Shown here piece after piece: positions 1 through 7,305 of a DNA stretch of 64,000 nt; the stretch's first letter is position 1, and each line of letters starts with the position of its first letter. The stretch is taken from NCBI RefSeq assembly GCF_013522725.1, contig NZ_JAAMRF010000011.1, positions 1 through 64,000 of the forward strand, read 5' to 3'. Source of the DNA: Stutzerimonas azotifigens. Lineage in GTDB: Bacteria > Pseudomonadota > Gammaproteobacteria > Pseudomonadales > Pseudomonadaceae. Under the pieces are notes generated by a model that had not been told where the DNA came from, did not search any database, and worked only from the letters and a program-made list of their open reading frames with translations. The translations under genes and the position numbers were made by a program.

Positions 1-50
1 TCGGCAACCTGGTAAACGGACTTGGCCAAATCAACTGCTATGCGTTTCAT
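1..50 (-). CDS. IS110/IS1111-family transposase, N-terminal fragment (runs off window)
   Basis: Only the first 16 codons lie in the window, read leftward. The peptide begins MKRIAVDLAKSVYQVA, which resembles the start of the DEDD RuvC-like domain of IS110-family transposases (an Asp in a short beta strand followed by a Lys and a V/F-Q-V motif). A GAGAGG ribosome binding site lies just upstream of the ATG on the minus strand. The IS1111 subgroup is favoured because the end outside the gene is very short and abuts an attC site. The catalytic core and Ser-containing C-terminal domain are outside the window, so the subgroup assignment is inference. Confidence 0.72.
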   Translation of the reverse strand, partial: MKRIAVDLAKSVYQVA

Positions 51-119
51 CGCACCTCTCCCAGCGAACAGTCACCACGGTGTTATAGAAGAAACGTGGT
101 GCGGGGAGAGTCCATTACA
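1..119 (-). mobile_element. End of an IS1111-attC-type insertion sequence
   Basis: Between the transposase start (50) and the first recognisable attC sequence (about 120) there are only about 70 bases. They hold nested dyads: CTCTCCC at 56-62 pairs with GGGAGAG at 104-110, and CACCACG at 73-79 pairs with CGTGGTG at 95-101. A group of IS1111 elements is known to insert specifically into attC sites of integron cassettes, and the neighbouring attC has lost its left simple site. The exact IS boundary, somewhere around 110-125, cannot be fixed from one end. Confidence 0.55.
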
Positions 120-186
120 GCCTTCAAGCCGTTCGCTTCGCTCACTCGGGACCGGCTAAAGCCGGCCCCTTAACCAAACGTTAGCC
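120..186 (+). repeat. attC site, right part (left part interrupted by the IS)
   Basis: The stretch shares a long central block with the attC at 678-754: TTCGCTTCGCTCACT, then GGGACCGGCTAAAGCCGG, CCCCTTAAC, and a GTTAGCC right core site at 180-186. The central GGCTAAAGCC is a hairpin. No RYYYAAC left simple site is visible; the IS end occupies that position. Its size and sequence resemble the roughly 76-bp attC sites of P. stutzeri chromosomal integrons. Confidence 0.7.
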
Positions 187-204
187 ACCAACAAGGAAGT
201 AGTC

Positions 205-666
205 ATGAGTACAGAAACAGGAAAGGAAGAGTCTAAAGAGTTCACCAGAGAAGCAATGATTCGCTGGCAAGGATACGCAAGAGAAAGTAGAACCGCTGTT
301 AACTCACACTTCTTAGCATATTCGGCTGCTATTCTCGCCCTGCAGGTAACTATCCTTCTCGACAACAAAGCAAAGACAATCGATTGGCCGTGTCTATTTT
401 CGGCCGGCGGCTTTCTGGCTATGTCCTCATTACTTCTTGGTAGCATCACAGTGCTGGCGCGCCTTCGTGATGCTCGACTCACCGCACGTATAGCTCGCTA
501 CAAATACCAAGAAAGAGCACAACAAGAGATTGATAGCCTGCGCTCAAAGGCGAATTTTTACGGCGCATGGATTCATCGACTATTACCTTTGCAGGTAATA
601 TCCTTTACCATTTCTGCCATATCTTTCTGCACTTGGGCTGTGGTCACAAATTGGGAAAGAATCTGA
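205..666 (+). CDS. Cassette-encoded hypothetical membrane protein (153 aa)
   Basis: I do not recognise the family. The ATG follows an AAGGAAG ribosome binding site and starts 18 bases after the GTTAGCC core site, the usual compact cassette arrangement. The N-terminal 35 residues are charged and helical. Hydrophobic segments lie at about 36-54, 66-86 and 130-149, and a Lys/Arg/Gln-rich helix at about 88-120 is probably cytoplasmic. This layout resembles small helical membrane effectors such as the SLATT superfamily, but no diagnostic motif is visible. Base composition is well below that of the flanking chromosome, consistent with a transferred cassette. Confidence 0.75.
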   Translation: MSTETGKEESKEFTREAMIRWQGYARESRTAVNSHFLAYSAAILALQVTILLDNKAKTIDWPCLFSAGGFLAMSSLLLGSITVLARLRDARLTARIARYKYQERAQQEIDSLRSKANFYGAWIHRLLPLQVISFTISAISFCTWAVVTNWERI

Positions 667-677
667 AACCAGTAAAC

Positions 678-754
678 GGCTAGCAATGCGCTCAAATCGT
701 TCGCTTCGCTCACTGGGACCGGCTAAAGCCGGCCCCTTAACTTAATCGTTAGGC
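678..754 (+). repeat. Complete attC recombination site, 77 bp
   Basis: The site runs from a degenerate left simple site GGCTAGC (678-684) to a consensus right core GTTAGGC (748-754). It shares its central block with the site ending at 186 and contains the GGCTAAAGCC hairpin. It separates the two cassette genes and lies 12 bases past the stop of the first and 5 bases before the ATG of the second. Confidence 0.8.
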
Positions 755-759
755 AAAAC

Positions 760-1065
760 ATGAAACCGATCCCGTTACACAACCCGACGACTGATCGTCG
801 CAACAAAGCAATTATGGCTGTATTGCTAACGCTTTCTTCGCTTCTAGTTACGGAGCCCAAAACGACAATCGGGGTAGCAATTACACTAACCACTGTTCCA
901 TTTATTCTTATCGGATTACTCAATTTTCGATGGTGGTGGCGTGTGCGTTTTGGTGGCAGCAAATTTCTTTCACTGGTTTTTATTACGATTATTCTGTGTA
1001 TTGCATTATCCCTATCCTACGCAGCAGCACTACTAAAGCCATATATAGGTGAGCACTTCGCCTAA
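760..1065 (+). CDS. Cassette-encoded hypothetical membrane protein (101 aa)
   Basis: I do not recognise the family. The ATG is 5 bases after the GTTAGGC core, leaving no strong ribosome binding site in the cassette itself, so translation may depend on read-through from upstream. Three hydrophobic stretches are seen at about residues 17-30, 37-55 and 68-90, with a Trp/Arg-rich turn (RWWWRVRFGG) between the last two. The stop codon TAA is embedded in the GCCTAAC left simple site of the next attC. The gene is AT-richer than the chromosome to its right. Confidence 0.7.
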   Translation: MKPIPLHNPTTDRRNKAIMAVLLTLSSLLVTEPKTTIGVAITLTTVPFILIGLLNFRWWWRVRFGGSKFLSLVFITIILCIALSLSYAAALLKPYIGEHFA

Positions 1066-1110
1066 CAAAATAATTCTAATCGCTAGCTGCGCTCGCTGGG
1101 ACGGGCTAAA
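1060..1110 (+). repeat. Truncated attC, last site of the array
   Basis: GCCTAAC at 1060-1066 matches the RYYYAAC left simple site, followed by a block related to the other two attC sites (GCGCTCGCTGGGAC, GGGCTAAAG). Similarity stops near 1110, before the CCCCTTAAC segment and the right core, so the site looks decayed or cut by a deletion. It marks the end of the array. Confidence 0.6.
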
Positions 1111-1398
1111 GGGGAAAAGGGGACGGAAAAAGAGGGCAGATTTATTTTCCCAACTTCGAAACGGCCAAACCATCAATCGATTGGCCCGCCGCCAGCCGGC
1201 GCGTCGCACTCTGCCAGTGACCACTCAACCTCCGTTAGCTGCAGCATACGCCCCCGGTCCAAACCCTCGGCCTTGCCCACCTACGACTGAACTTATCCCC
1301 CTGCGACACGATCCTCTTTTAGGCACATTCAGCGCGAGCCTGGCGGCCACGCATCTGCAACGGCATCAGGCCAGACCGCCCAGCGACGAGGAACTGCC
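1111..1398. other. Non-coding boundary between integron tail and core chromosome
   Basis: No gene is supported here. The left part carries GGGGACGG and AGATTTATTTTCC blocks (about 1118-1150), which resemble decayed mobile-element end sequence. The right part is ordinary upstream DNA of the DUF2231 gene, with GAGGAAC as a possible ribosome binding site just before its GTG start. Confidence 0.4.
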
Positions 1399-1827
1399 GT
1401 GACCGCAACTACCCACCGCACCTACCGAAGCCGGCCGGGGCCGCTGCATGCGACCCTGCTTGCCGGGACCGTTCCCCTGTTTCTCGGCGCCTTGCTGAGC
1501 GATATCGCCTACTTTCGCAGTTACCAGATCCAGTGGAACAATTTCTCCTCCTGGCTGATTGCCGGAGGCCTGGTTTTCTGTGGCTTGGCGCTGCTGTTCG
1601 CCTTGGTCAATCTGATCCGGGCCAAGCAGAAGACGGGGCGCCCCCTGATTTACGTCCTGCTGCTGCTGGCAGCCTGGGTGCTGGGTTTCATCAATGCCCT
1701 CGAGCACGCCAAGGATGCCTGGGCCACCATGCCGGCAGGCCTGGTTCTGTCGGTGATCGTCACCGTGCTGGCCTGCGCGGCGACGTGGATCGGTCTCACT
1801 TACCGGCGTGCAGGAGGTGCGGCATGA
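1399..1827 (+). CDS. DUF2231-family inner-membrane protein
   Basis: A 142-residue protein with four predicted transmembrane helices at about residues 17-38, 50-73, 81-100 and 112-133, joined by short loops; this is the DUF2231 layout. It starts with GTG at 1399. Its stop overlaps the ATG of the following PQQ-type dehydrogenase (ATGA, 1824-1827), so the two are translationally coupled. Such membrane proteins commonly sit next to periplasmic sorbosone dehydrogenases and may provide a membrane anchor or electron route, but that role is inference. No catalytic motif is visible. Confidence 0.8.
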   Translation: MTATTHRTYRSRPGPLHATLLAGTVPLFLGALLSDIAYFRSYQIQWNNFSSWLIAGGLVFCGLALLFALVNLIRAKQKTGRPLIYVLLLLAAWVLGFINALEHAKDAWATMPAGLVLSVIVTVLACAATWIGLTYRRAGGAA

Positions 1828-3119
1828 AGCATTCGAGCGCAGTAACCGTCCTGACGATGGCCGTATTTCTCGCGGCCTGCGGTGGCGAGGGGCAGGATAT
1901 CGCCCAGCAGTACGGCCCCGATCCCAAGCTCGGTGAGCCCGAGCGGGGGCTGCTGCCCAGCATGACGATTGCCGAGCCGACGCCCTGGGGCGACGAGACG
2001 CCGACGGTACCGCAGGGCTTCACCGTTACGGCGATCGCGACCGACCTGAAGATCCCGCGCCAGACGCTTGTCCTGCCCAATGGGGACATTCTGGTGGCGG
2101 AAGGCCGGGGCGGTAGTGCACCGAATCTCAAGCCGAAGGATGTGATCGCCGGTGTCATCAAGGCGCGGGGCAACACGTCGGTGGAAAGCGGCAATCGCCT
2201 GACCTTGCTGCGGGATGCCGATGGCGACGGCACCTACGAGGTGCAAACGGTGTTCGCCGATGACCTCAACGCGCCATATGGGCTGGCGCTGCATGAGGGC
2301 AACCTCTACGTGGCCAATCAGGATGCGCTGGTACGCTTCGATTATCAGGAGGGGCAGACCGAGGCCAGCGGCCCGCCGACCAAGGTCACGGACCTTCCCT
2401 CGGAGATCAACCATCACTGGACCAAGGCGCTGACCATCAGCCCGGACGGGCGCTTCCTGTACGTCGGCATCGGTTCCAACAGCAATATCACCGAGCGCGG
2501 GATGGAGGCCGAGGTGGATCGCGCCCTGGTCTGGCAGATCGACGCCGAGACCGGCTTGTACAAACCCTATGCGACCGGCCTGCGCAATCCCACCGCGTTG
2601 ACGATTCAGCCGGGAACCGGGCAGTTGTGGGCGGTGGTGAACGAGCGGGACGAGATTGGCGAGGACCTGGTCCCGGACTATCTCACCGCGGTTCGCGAAG
2701 GCGGTTTCTACGGCTGGCCCTACGCTTACTGGGGTCAGCACGTCGACCCGCGCGTACGGCCGCAGGATCCGGAAAAGGTCGCGGCCTCGATCACGCCGGA
2801 CTATGCGCTGGGGTCCCACGTCGCCGCCCTGGGCCTGGACTTCTCCGAGCCGTCCATGGGCGAGCAGTTCGCCGACGGTGTGTTCGTCGGTGAGCACGGC
2901 AGCTGGAACCGCAAGGAGCCGGTTGGCTACCGGGTAATCTTCGTGCCGTTCAGCAACGGACGCCCCTCGGGCCAGCCGATCGACTTCGTGACGGGCTTCC
3001 GCACGGAGGACGGCAAGACGCGCGGCCGCCCGGTCGGCGTGACGGTCGACCCACGCGGTGCCCTGATCGTTGCCGACGATCTGGCGAACACCGTGTGGCG
3101 AGTGACGCGCGACCAGTAG
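1824..3119 (+). CDS. PQQ-dependent sorbosone/glucose dehydrogenase-like lipoprotein
   Basis: A 431-residue protein with a lipoprotein signal ending in LAAC, placing the lipidated Cys at residue 19. The mature part is a six-bladed beta-propeller of the GSDH family. Visible marks include GNLYVANQDALVRFD, the YVGIGSNSN segment, TGLRNPTAL, NERDEIG and the C-terminal GRPVGV block. Members oxidise sugars or aldehydes in the periplasm with PQQ. A strong AGGAGGT (1812-1818) precedes the ATG. It forms a two-gene operon with the DUF2231 membrane protein. The substrate cannot be read from the sequence. The GSDH-type His near residue 205 (NHHW) fits a catalytic His. Confidence 0.85.
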   Translation: MKHSSAVTVLTMAVFLAACGGEGQDIAQQYGPDPKLGEPERGLLPSMTIAEPTPWGDETPTVPQGFTVTAIATDLKIPRQTLVLPNGDILVAEGRGGSAPNLKPKDVIAGVIKARGNTSVESGNRLTLLRDADGDGTYEVQTVFADDLNAPYGLALHEGNLYVANQDALVRFDYQEGQTEASGPPTKVTDLPSEINHHWTKALTISPDGRFLYVGIGSNSNITERGMEAEVDRALVWQIDAETGLYKPYATGLRNPTALTIQPGTGQLWAVVNERDEIGEDLVPDYLTAVREGGFYGWPYAYWGQHVDPRVRPQDPEKVAASITPDYALGSHVAALGLDFSEPSMGEQFADGVFVGEHGSWNRKEPVGYRVIFVPFSNGRPSGQPIDFVTGFRTEDGKTRGRPVGVTVDPRGALIVADDLANTVWRVTRDQ

Positions 3120-3143
3120 GCGATTCATTCCCCACCGGCAAAG

Positions 3144-3271
3144 CCGACGACCGCCATGGTCGTCGGTGGACTTCCGCACGACACCCCGGTCCGTACGGCA
3201 ATGGTGGCGGCCTGGACGAGCGGCAATGCTCCAGGCAGGTGGTGGTGGAAAACGCTTCGCGGTTTTCCACC
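3144..3271. repeat. Two intergenic hairpins (REP-like)
   Basis: A perfect dyad CCGACGACC/GGTCGTCGG with a five-base loop spans 3144-3166. A second, GGTGGAAAAC/GTTTTCCACC, spans 3244-3271. They lie between the convergent dehydrogenase and CNNM/CorC genes. Neither has a T-run, so they are more likely REP-like repeats or weak terminators than strong intrinsic terminators. The second belongs to a class of hairpins common in pseudomonad intergenic DNA. Confidence 0.5.
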
Positions 3272-3335
3272 CTACGTTCGGCGGAAGGCGGGGCCGAGCG
3301 GCGGATCTGCCAACGCCCCGCCGACCAACCCGCGA

Positions 3336-4361
3336 TCAGCTGTCGCGGGCGCTCTTGACCCGGTGATCCCAGCGACGCTTGGCGAAGCGGCGCATGTTCG
3401 GGATGTCGTCGGTTTCGTCCATGATCGGCTTGCCGATGATGGTCTCCATGATGTCTTCGAGCGTGACCAGCCCTCGCCAGCTACCGAACTCGTCATAGAC
3501 CAGGCACATGTGCTGGCGCTCATGCAGCAGCTGGGTCATGAGGCTTTCGACGCTGGTCGTCTCCGGTGCGACCTTCAATGGCTTCATGATCGACGACACC
3601 GGCGCGCCGTCATCGGCCGCCGCCAGCGCGTCATAGCGGAAGACCACGCCGAGCGGGCTCTCGTCCTCGCCGATCACTGGATAGCGCGAGAACTGGCTGT
3701 CGGCGACCTTCTCCTTGAAGGCGCCGATGGTGGCGTCAGGCAAGGTGTAATGGCACACCGTGCGCGGCGTCATGACGTCGCGAACCTTGACCTCGTGCAG
3801 GTCCAAAATGTTGCTGATGACGCGTTGCTCATCCTCGTCGAGGCTTTTCGTTTCGCGGCCAAGCACGGTCAGCGCCTTGATCTCCTGGCGAATGTCATGC
3901 TCGGGCTCCTTCCCGCCGAACAGGCGCATGATCATGTCGGACAGCAGGATGAAGGGCTTCAACATCCAGATCATGCCGTTCAGAACGGGCGGCAAGTAGG
4001 GCGCAAGGGAGCGCCAATAGCGGGCGCCGATGGTCTTGGGAAGGATTTCGGACAACACCAGGATCAGGACGGTCATCACGGCGGACGCGATACCGACGTA
4101 GCCGTTGCCAAACACGACGGTGACCTGCGCGCCTACGCCCGTCGCGCCGACCGTGTGGGCAACGGTATTGAGCGTCAGGATGGCGGCAAGCGGTTGATCG
4201 ACCTTGTCTTTGAGCACCTTTAGCCGCTCGTAAAGCTTGGGCCTGGTGGCTTTCTGGTGCGCGATGAAGCTGGGCGTGAGCGAGAGCAGTGCGGCTTCCA
4301 GGATCGAACAGATGAAGGAAACCAGGATGGATAAGACAGCGAACGCTATCAGGAGGGTCAT
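3336..4361 (-). CDS. CNNM/CorC-family protein with DUF21 and CBS pair (hemolysin C-like)
   Basis: A 341-residue membrane protein. The DUF21 transmembrane region covers about residues 1-150 with hydrophobic segments near 1-28, 56-80, 88-108 and 124-148, including the family motif SEILPKT (104-110). A cytoplasmic CBS-pair module follows, with the VMTPR motif at about 196-200 and DEFG/LVTLEDI late in the second CBS. There is no obvious CorC_HlyC C-terminal domain, so it is shorter than full-length CorC (YfjD/YtfL types). Family members are linked to Mg2+/Co2+ transport or efflux. The start has a weak ribosome binding site. Confidence 0.85.
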   Translation of the reverse strand: MTLLIAFAVLSILVSFICSILEAALLSLTPSFIAHQKATRPKLYERLKVLKDKVDQPLAAILTLNTVAHTVGATGVGAQVTVVFGNGYVGIASAVMTVLILVLSEILPKTIGARYWRSLAPYLPPVLNGMIWMLKPFILLSDMIMRLFGGKEPEHDIRQEIKALTVLGRETKSLDEDEQRVISNILDLHEVKVRDVMTPRTVCHYTLPDATIGAFKEKVADSQFSRYPVIGEDESPLGVVFRYDALAAADDGAPVSSIMKPLKVAPETTSVESLMTQLLHERQHMCLVYDEFGSWRGLVTLEDIMETIIGKPIMDETDDIPNMRRFAKRRWDHRVKSARDS

Positions 4362-4574
4362 GAGCCAAAAGGATCGTTGCTAAGGGCCGTCCAATCTACA
4401 GCAACGCCGCCTCGCGGTAACTGAACGCCGTGATTGGCCTGCAACATTTCATTTCCTCCGGCTTGCTATACCTGACGGACACCTTTTCGACAGTAAAGTT
4501 AAAGAAATTCCTTTCCAACAGCCGCTCCATCCGTCGATCTCGCTGCCGCGGGCCGGTTTCGCCAGCGACACGTG

Positions 4575-4610
4575 GGGAGCCGCCCGACCCGATGAGGCCG
4601 AACGGCTCCC
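4575..4610 (-). terminator. Possible terminator hairpin after the AhpD-like gene
   Basis: GGGAGCCG (4575-4582) pairs with CGGCTCCC (4603-4610), twelve bases beyond the minus-strand stop. No clear U-tract follows, so termination strength is uncertain. Confidence 0.4.
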
Positions 4611-4621
4611 GTCGTTGCCAC

Positions 4622-5080
4622 TCAGGCAGGCTGGTAGCTGCCGGGCACCGGCGCAAAGGACACACCGAAGCGATTCCAGGCGTTGATGGCCGCCACCGCC
4701 AGGGTGAGGTTGGCCAGCTGCGGCTCGGAGAAGTGCCGGCGCGCCTCGTCGAACAGCGTCTGCTCGACGCCTTGCGGCAGCAGCGTGTTGGCCTCCGCCC
4801 AGGCCAACGCGACACGCTCGCGGTCGGTGAAGAACGGTGTCTCGCGCCAGGCGCTCAGGGCATAGATGCGCTGCTCGGTCTCGCCCAGAGCGCGGGCGTC
4901 CTTGGTGTGCATGTCGATGCAGAAGGCGCAGTGATTGATCTGCGAGACGCGGATCTTCACCAGCTCCATCAACGGCTTGTCGACGCCTTCTTCGCTGCGG
5001 CTCTGGCGGGCCAGGTAGGTTTCCAGTCCCATCATCGCCTTGATCGCCTCGGGTGCGGCAGCCTGGTAGTTCATACGCAT
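4622..5080 (-). CDS. Carboxymuconolactone decarboxylase/AhpD-like protein
   Basis: A 152-residue alkylhydroperoxidase D-like protein. The CxxC redox pair is at residues 51 and 54 within NHCAFCIDMH, followed by the conserved His at 58. The start chosen is MRMNYQ, preceded by AGGAGAG on the minus strand (5087-5093); the longer frame upstream overlaps the divergent regulator and has no support. It is divergent from the AraC-type gene that starts at 5179, a common pairing of small peroxidase-like protein and its regulator. The biological substrate is not known. Confidence 0.85.
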   Translation of the reverse strand: MRMNYQAAAPEAIKAMMGLETYLARQSRSEEGVDKPLMELVKIRVSQINHCAFCIDMHTKDARALGETEQRIYALSAWRETPFFTDRERVALAWAEANTLLPQGVEQTLFDEARRHFSEPQLANLTLAVAAINAWNRFGVSFAPVPGSYQPA

Positions 5081-5178
5081 GGTGGACTCTCCTCTTGGTT
5101 TGGATGTGGAGCCCAGCCTACGCAGCCACTGGCGTGCGCTATTGTAGAATTTCGACATCTTCCAACGCGGGGGGCAGC

Positions 5179-5994
5179 ATGTCCGCACTGCATGAGCGTC
5201 TACCGCGTATTCCGGGCGTCCTCGCCCGCCCACCGAGCCCAGCGCTGGCCGCCTACGTGCAACGCTTCTGGTGGATCGAGGGCGATGCGAGCTACGCCTA
5301 CGACATGCAGATGCTGCATCCCGATGGCGGCAGCGGCGTCATCTTCAACTTCGCCGATCCCCTGAGCCTGGACGGCATCCTCCACCGGCCCTCGGCGCTG
5401 GTCGCCGGCCCGCAGCTGTCCAGCGCACGGCTGCAGCTCGCCGGCCGGGTGAAGCTGATGGGCGTGCGTTTTCGCCCCGGCATGGGCGCCCCCTTCTTCG
5501 GCATGGGCCTGGACGAACTCTCGGGATTTCACTGGGATGGAAGACATGGGGACGGCGGGCCCGGCCTGCGGCTGACGAGCCTGATCGATGCGCTGGCCGA
5601 ACTGGACCGGGGCATGCAGCAGCGGCTGGTCGAGCAGGAACTGCTGGCACGCCTGACGGCTGCACGCGAGCAGCGCTCGCCGGTGCAGCAACTGCTGAAC
5701 CAGATCGCCGCGAGTGGCGGCAACGCACGCCTGGCAGACCTGATGCAAACAGTACCGCTCGGCCAGCGACAGCTCGAGCGTCTGTTCCGCCACCAGGTAG
5801 GGCTGTCGCCCAAGCAGTTCAGCCGCATTCAGCGCGTGGCCCTGAGCCGCCGCGAACTGCAGATGGGCACGCCGCTGCTGGATACCGCCCTGGCCTGCGG
5901 CTACAGCGACCAGGCGCACTTCATCCACGACTTCAAGACCGTGGTCGGCATGACGCCCGGGCAGTACCGGTTGCGGACGCAGGCCAGCAGCTGA
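5179..5994 (+). CDS. AraC-family transcriptional regulator
   Basis: A 271-residue regulator. The N-terminal 150 residues hold a cupin-like domain (DUF6597 type: YVQRFWWIEG, HPDGGSGVIFNF, GVRFRPGM). The C-terminal AraC double helix-turn-helix spans about 165-265, with the typical GYSDQAHFIHDFK and MTPGQYR motifs. The ATG at 5179 was chosen for the match of MSALHERLP to a sensible N-terminus and the non-coding gap to the divergent gene at 5080. It probably controls the AhpD-like gene, which is an inference from the divergent arrangement. Confidence 0.85.
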   Translation: MSALHERLPRIPGVLARPPSPALAAYVQRFWWIEGDASYAYDMQMLHPDGGSGVIFNFADPLSLDGILHRPSALVAGPQLSSARLQLAGRVKLMGVRFRPGMGAPFFGMGLDELSGFHWDGRHGDGGPGLRLTSLIDALAELDRGMQQRLVEQELLARLTAAREQRSPVQQLLNQIAASGGNARLADLMQTVPLGQRQLERLFRHQVGLSPKQFSRIQRVALSRRELQMGTPLLDTALACGYSDQAHFIHDFKTVVGMTPGQYRLRTQASS

Positions 5995-6079
5995 ACGTTT
6001 AAACCCCGGTAACAAATCCAGGCGCAAGGTTCATCGCCCCACGCAGTAACGTGTCCCCTTATTTTCGAGGAGGATGGTT

Positions 6080-7207
6080 ATGACGCGTATCCCCATGCAA
6101 ATCGCCAGCACGCTCGCTCTGGGTTTCGTCTCGCTCGCCGCAACGGCAGCAACCGAGGCGATCAAGCAGGACCAGTGGCCCTTCAGCGCGACGCCCCGCG
6201 CTACCTTCGCCGAACCCTGGGCTATGTCATTCCTTCCGGACGGCACCGCGCTGATCACCGAAAAAGGCGGCGCGCTCAAGCACGTCGACGTGCAGACGGG
6301 CGACGCTCATGACATCGATGGCGTTCCCGAAGTGGCCTATGGCGGCCAGGGCGGACTTGGGGATGTCATCCTTCACCCGAACTACGCGCAGAATCGCGTC
6401 ATTTACCTCAGCTACGCCGAACAGGGCGAAGGTGGCAACCGTGGCGCCGCCGTCGCGCGAGCATCCCTGAAGCTCGGGGACGAAGGCGGTTCGCTTTCCG
6501 ATGTGGAAGTGATCTGGCGGCAGACGCCCAAGGTGTCGGGCCAGGGGCACTACGCCCACCGCCTCGCCTTCGGCCCGGACGGCAAGCTGTGGATCTCCTC
6601 GGGGGACCGGCAGAAGTTCACGCCGGCCCAGGACATGAACAGCACCCTGGGCAAAATTCTGCGCCTTAACGACGACGGCAGCGTGCCGTCCGACAACCCG
6701 TTCGCCGACAAGGGTGGCGTGACGGCGCAGATATGGTCGCTGGGGCAACGCAACCCGCTGGGGATCGCGTTCGACGCGGAAGGCCGCCTGTGGGAACACG
6801 AGATGGGGCCCGAAGGCGGCGACGAGTTCAACCTGATCCAGAGGGGCGGCAACTACGGCTATCCAGAAGTTTCGGAGGGCGAACATTACGATGGGCGCCC
6901 GATCCCCAATCACGACACGCGTCCTGAATTCATCGCTCCCAAGATTTCCTGGACGCCGGTGATCTCCCCGGCCGGCCTGATGATTTACGGCGGCGATCGG
7001 TTCGCCGACTGGAAAGGCGATGCCTTCATCGGTGGCCTTTCATCGAAGGGCCTGGTGCGCGTCACCCTCGACGGTGAAGACGCCACCGAGGCGGCGCGCT
7101 ACGACCTGGGCGAGCGCATCCGCGAAGTCGAAGAAGGCCCGGACGGCAGTATCTGGGTGCTCGAGGATGGAAAGAGCGGCCGCCTGCTCCAGCTGGAACC
7201 CAAGTAG
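6080..7207 (+). CDS. PQQ-dependent aldose sugar dehydrogenase, periplasmic (YliI-like)
   Basis: About 375 residues. An ATG also exists at 6074, but it touches the GAGGAGG ribosome binding site (6067-6073); the ATG at 6080 has correct spacing and was chosen. A Sec signal peptide ends near TAATAA (about 22-25). The beta-propeller shows GSDH/YliI hallmarks: [57 protein letters not shown] and [10 protein letters not shown]. Members oxidise aldoses with PQQ in the periplasm. It stands alone, followed by a terminator. It is a different subfamily from the lipoprotein dehydrogenase at 1824. Confidence 0.9.
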   Translation: MTRIPMQIASTLALGFVSLAATAATEAIKQDQWPFSATPRATFAEPWAMSFLPDGTALITEKGGALKHVDVQTGDAHDIDGVPEVAYGGQGGLGDVILHPNYAQNRVIYLSYAEQGEGGNRGAAVARASLKLGDEGGSLSDVEVIWRQTPKVSGQGHYAHRLAFGPDGKLWISSGDRQKFTPAQDMNSTLGKILRLNDDGSVPSDNPFADKGGVTAQIWSLGQRNPLGIAFDAEGRLWEHEMGPEGGDEFNLIQRGGNYGYPEVSEGEHYDGRPIPNHDTRPEFIAPKISWTPVISPAGLMIYGGDRFADWKGDAFIGGLSSKGLVRVTLDGEDATEAARYDLGERIREVEEGPDGSIWVLEDGKSGRLLQLEPK

Positions 7208-7219
7208 TCCCCCGCACAG

Positions 7220-7245
7220 GGCCGCCACATGCGGCCTTTGTGTTT
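7220..7245 (+). terminator. Rho-independent terminator after the sugar dehydrogenase
   Basis: GGCCGC (7220-7225) and GCGGCC (7231-7236) form a stem with a five-base loop, followed by a T-rich run (TTTGTGTTT), 12 bases after the stop codon. Confidence 0.75.
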
Positions 7246-7270
7246 GCTGTTTGGACGAGACCGGCACGGA

Positions 7271-7304
7271 CTAACGCTTGCGCGTAGAGAAAGCGCAACG
7301 TTAG
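7271..7304. repeat. Imperfect dyad with one unpaired base (attC-like or terminator)
   Basis: CTAACG-C-TTGCGC (7271-7283) pairs with GCGCAA-CGTTAG (7293-7304) around a nine-base loop, leaving C7277 unpaired. Read on the minus strand it begins ACCTAAC, a match to the RYYYAAC simple site, and ends GTTAGTC, one mismatch from GTTRRRY. The GFA stop codon sits at its edge. At about 38 bp it is shorter than usual attC sites, so a plain terminator is the alternative. Confidence 0.4.
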
Positions 7305-7305
7305 G

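Noticed and set aside
1225-1245. GTTAGCT near 1234 as an extra attC core
   Set aside because: It departs from GTTRRRY and has no partner simple site or hairpin at the right distance.
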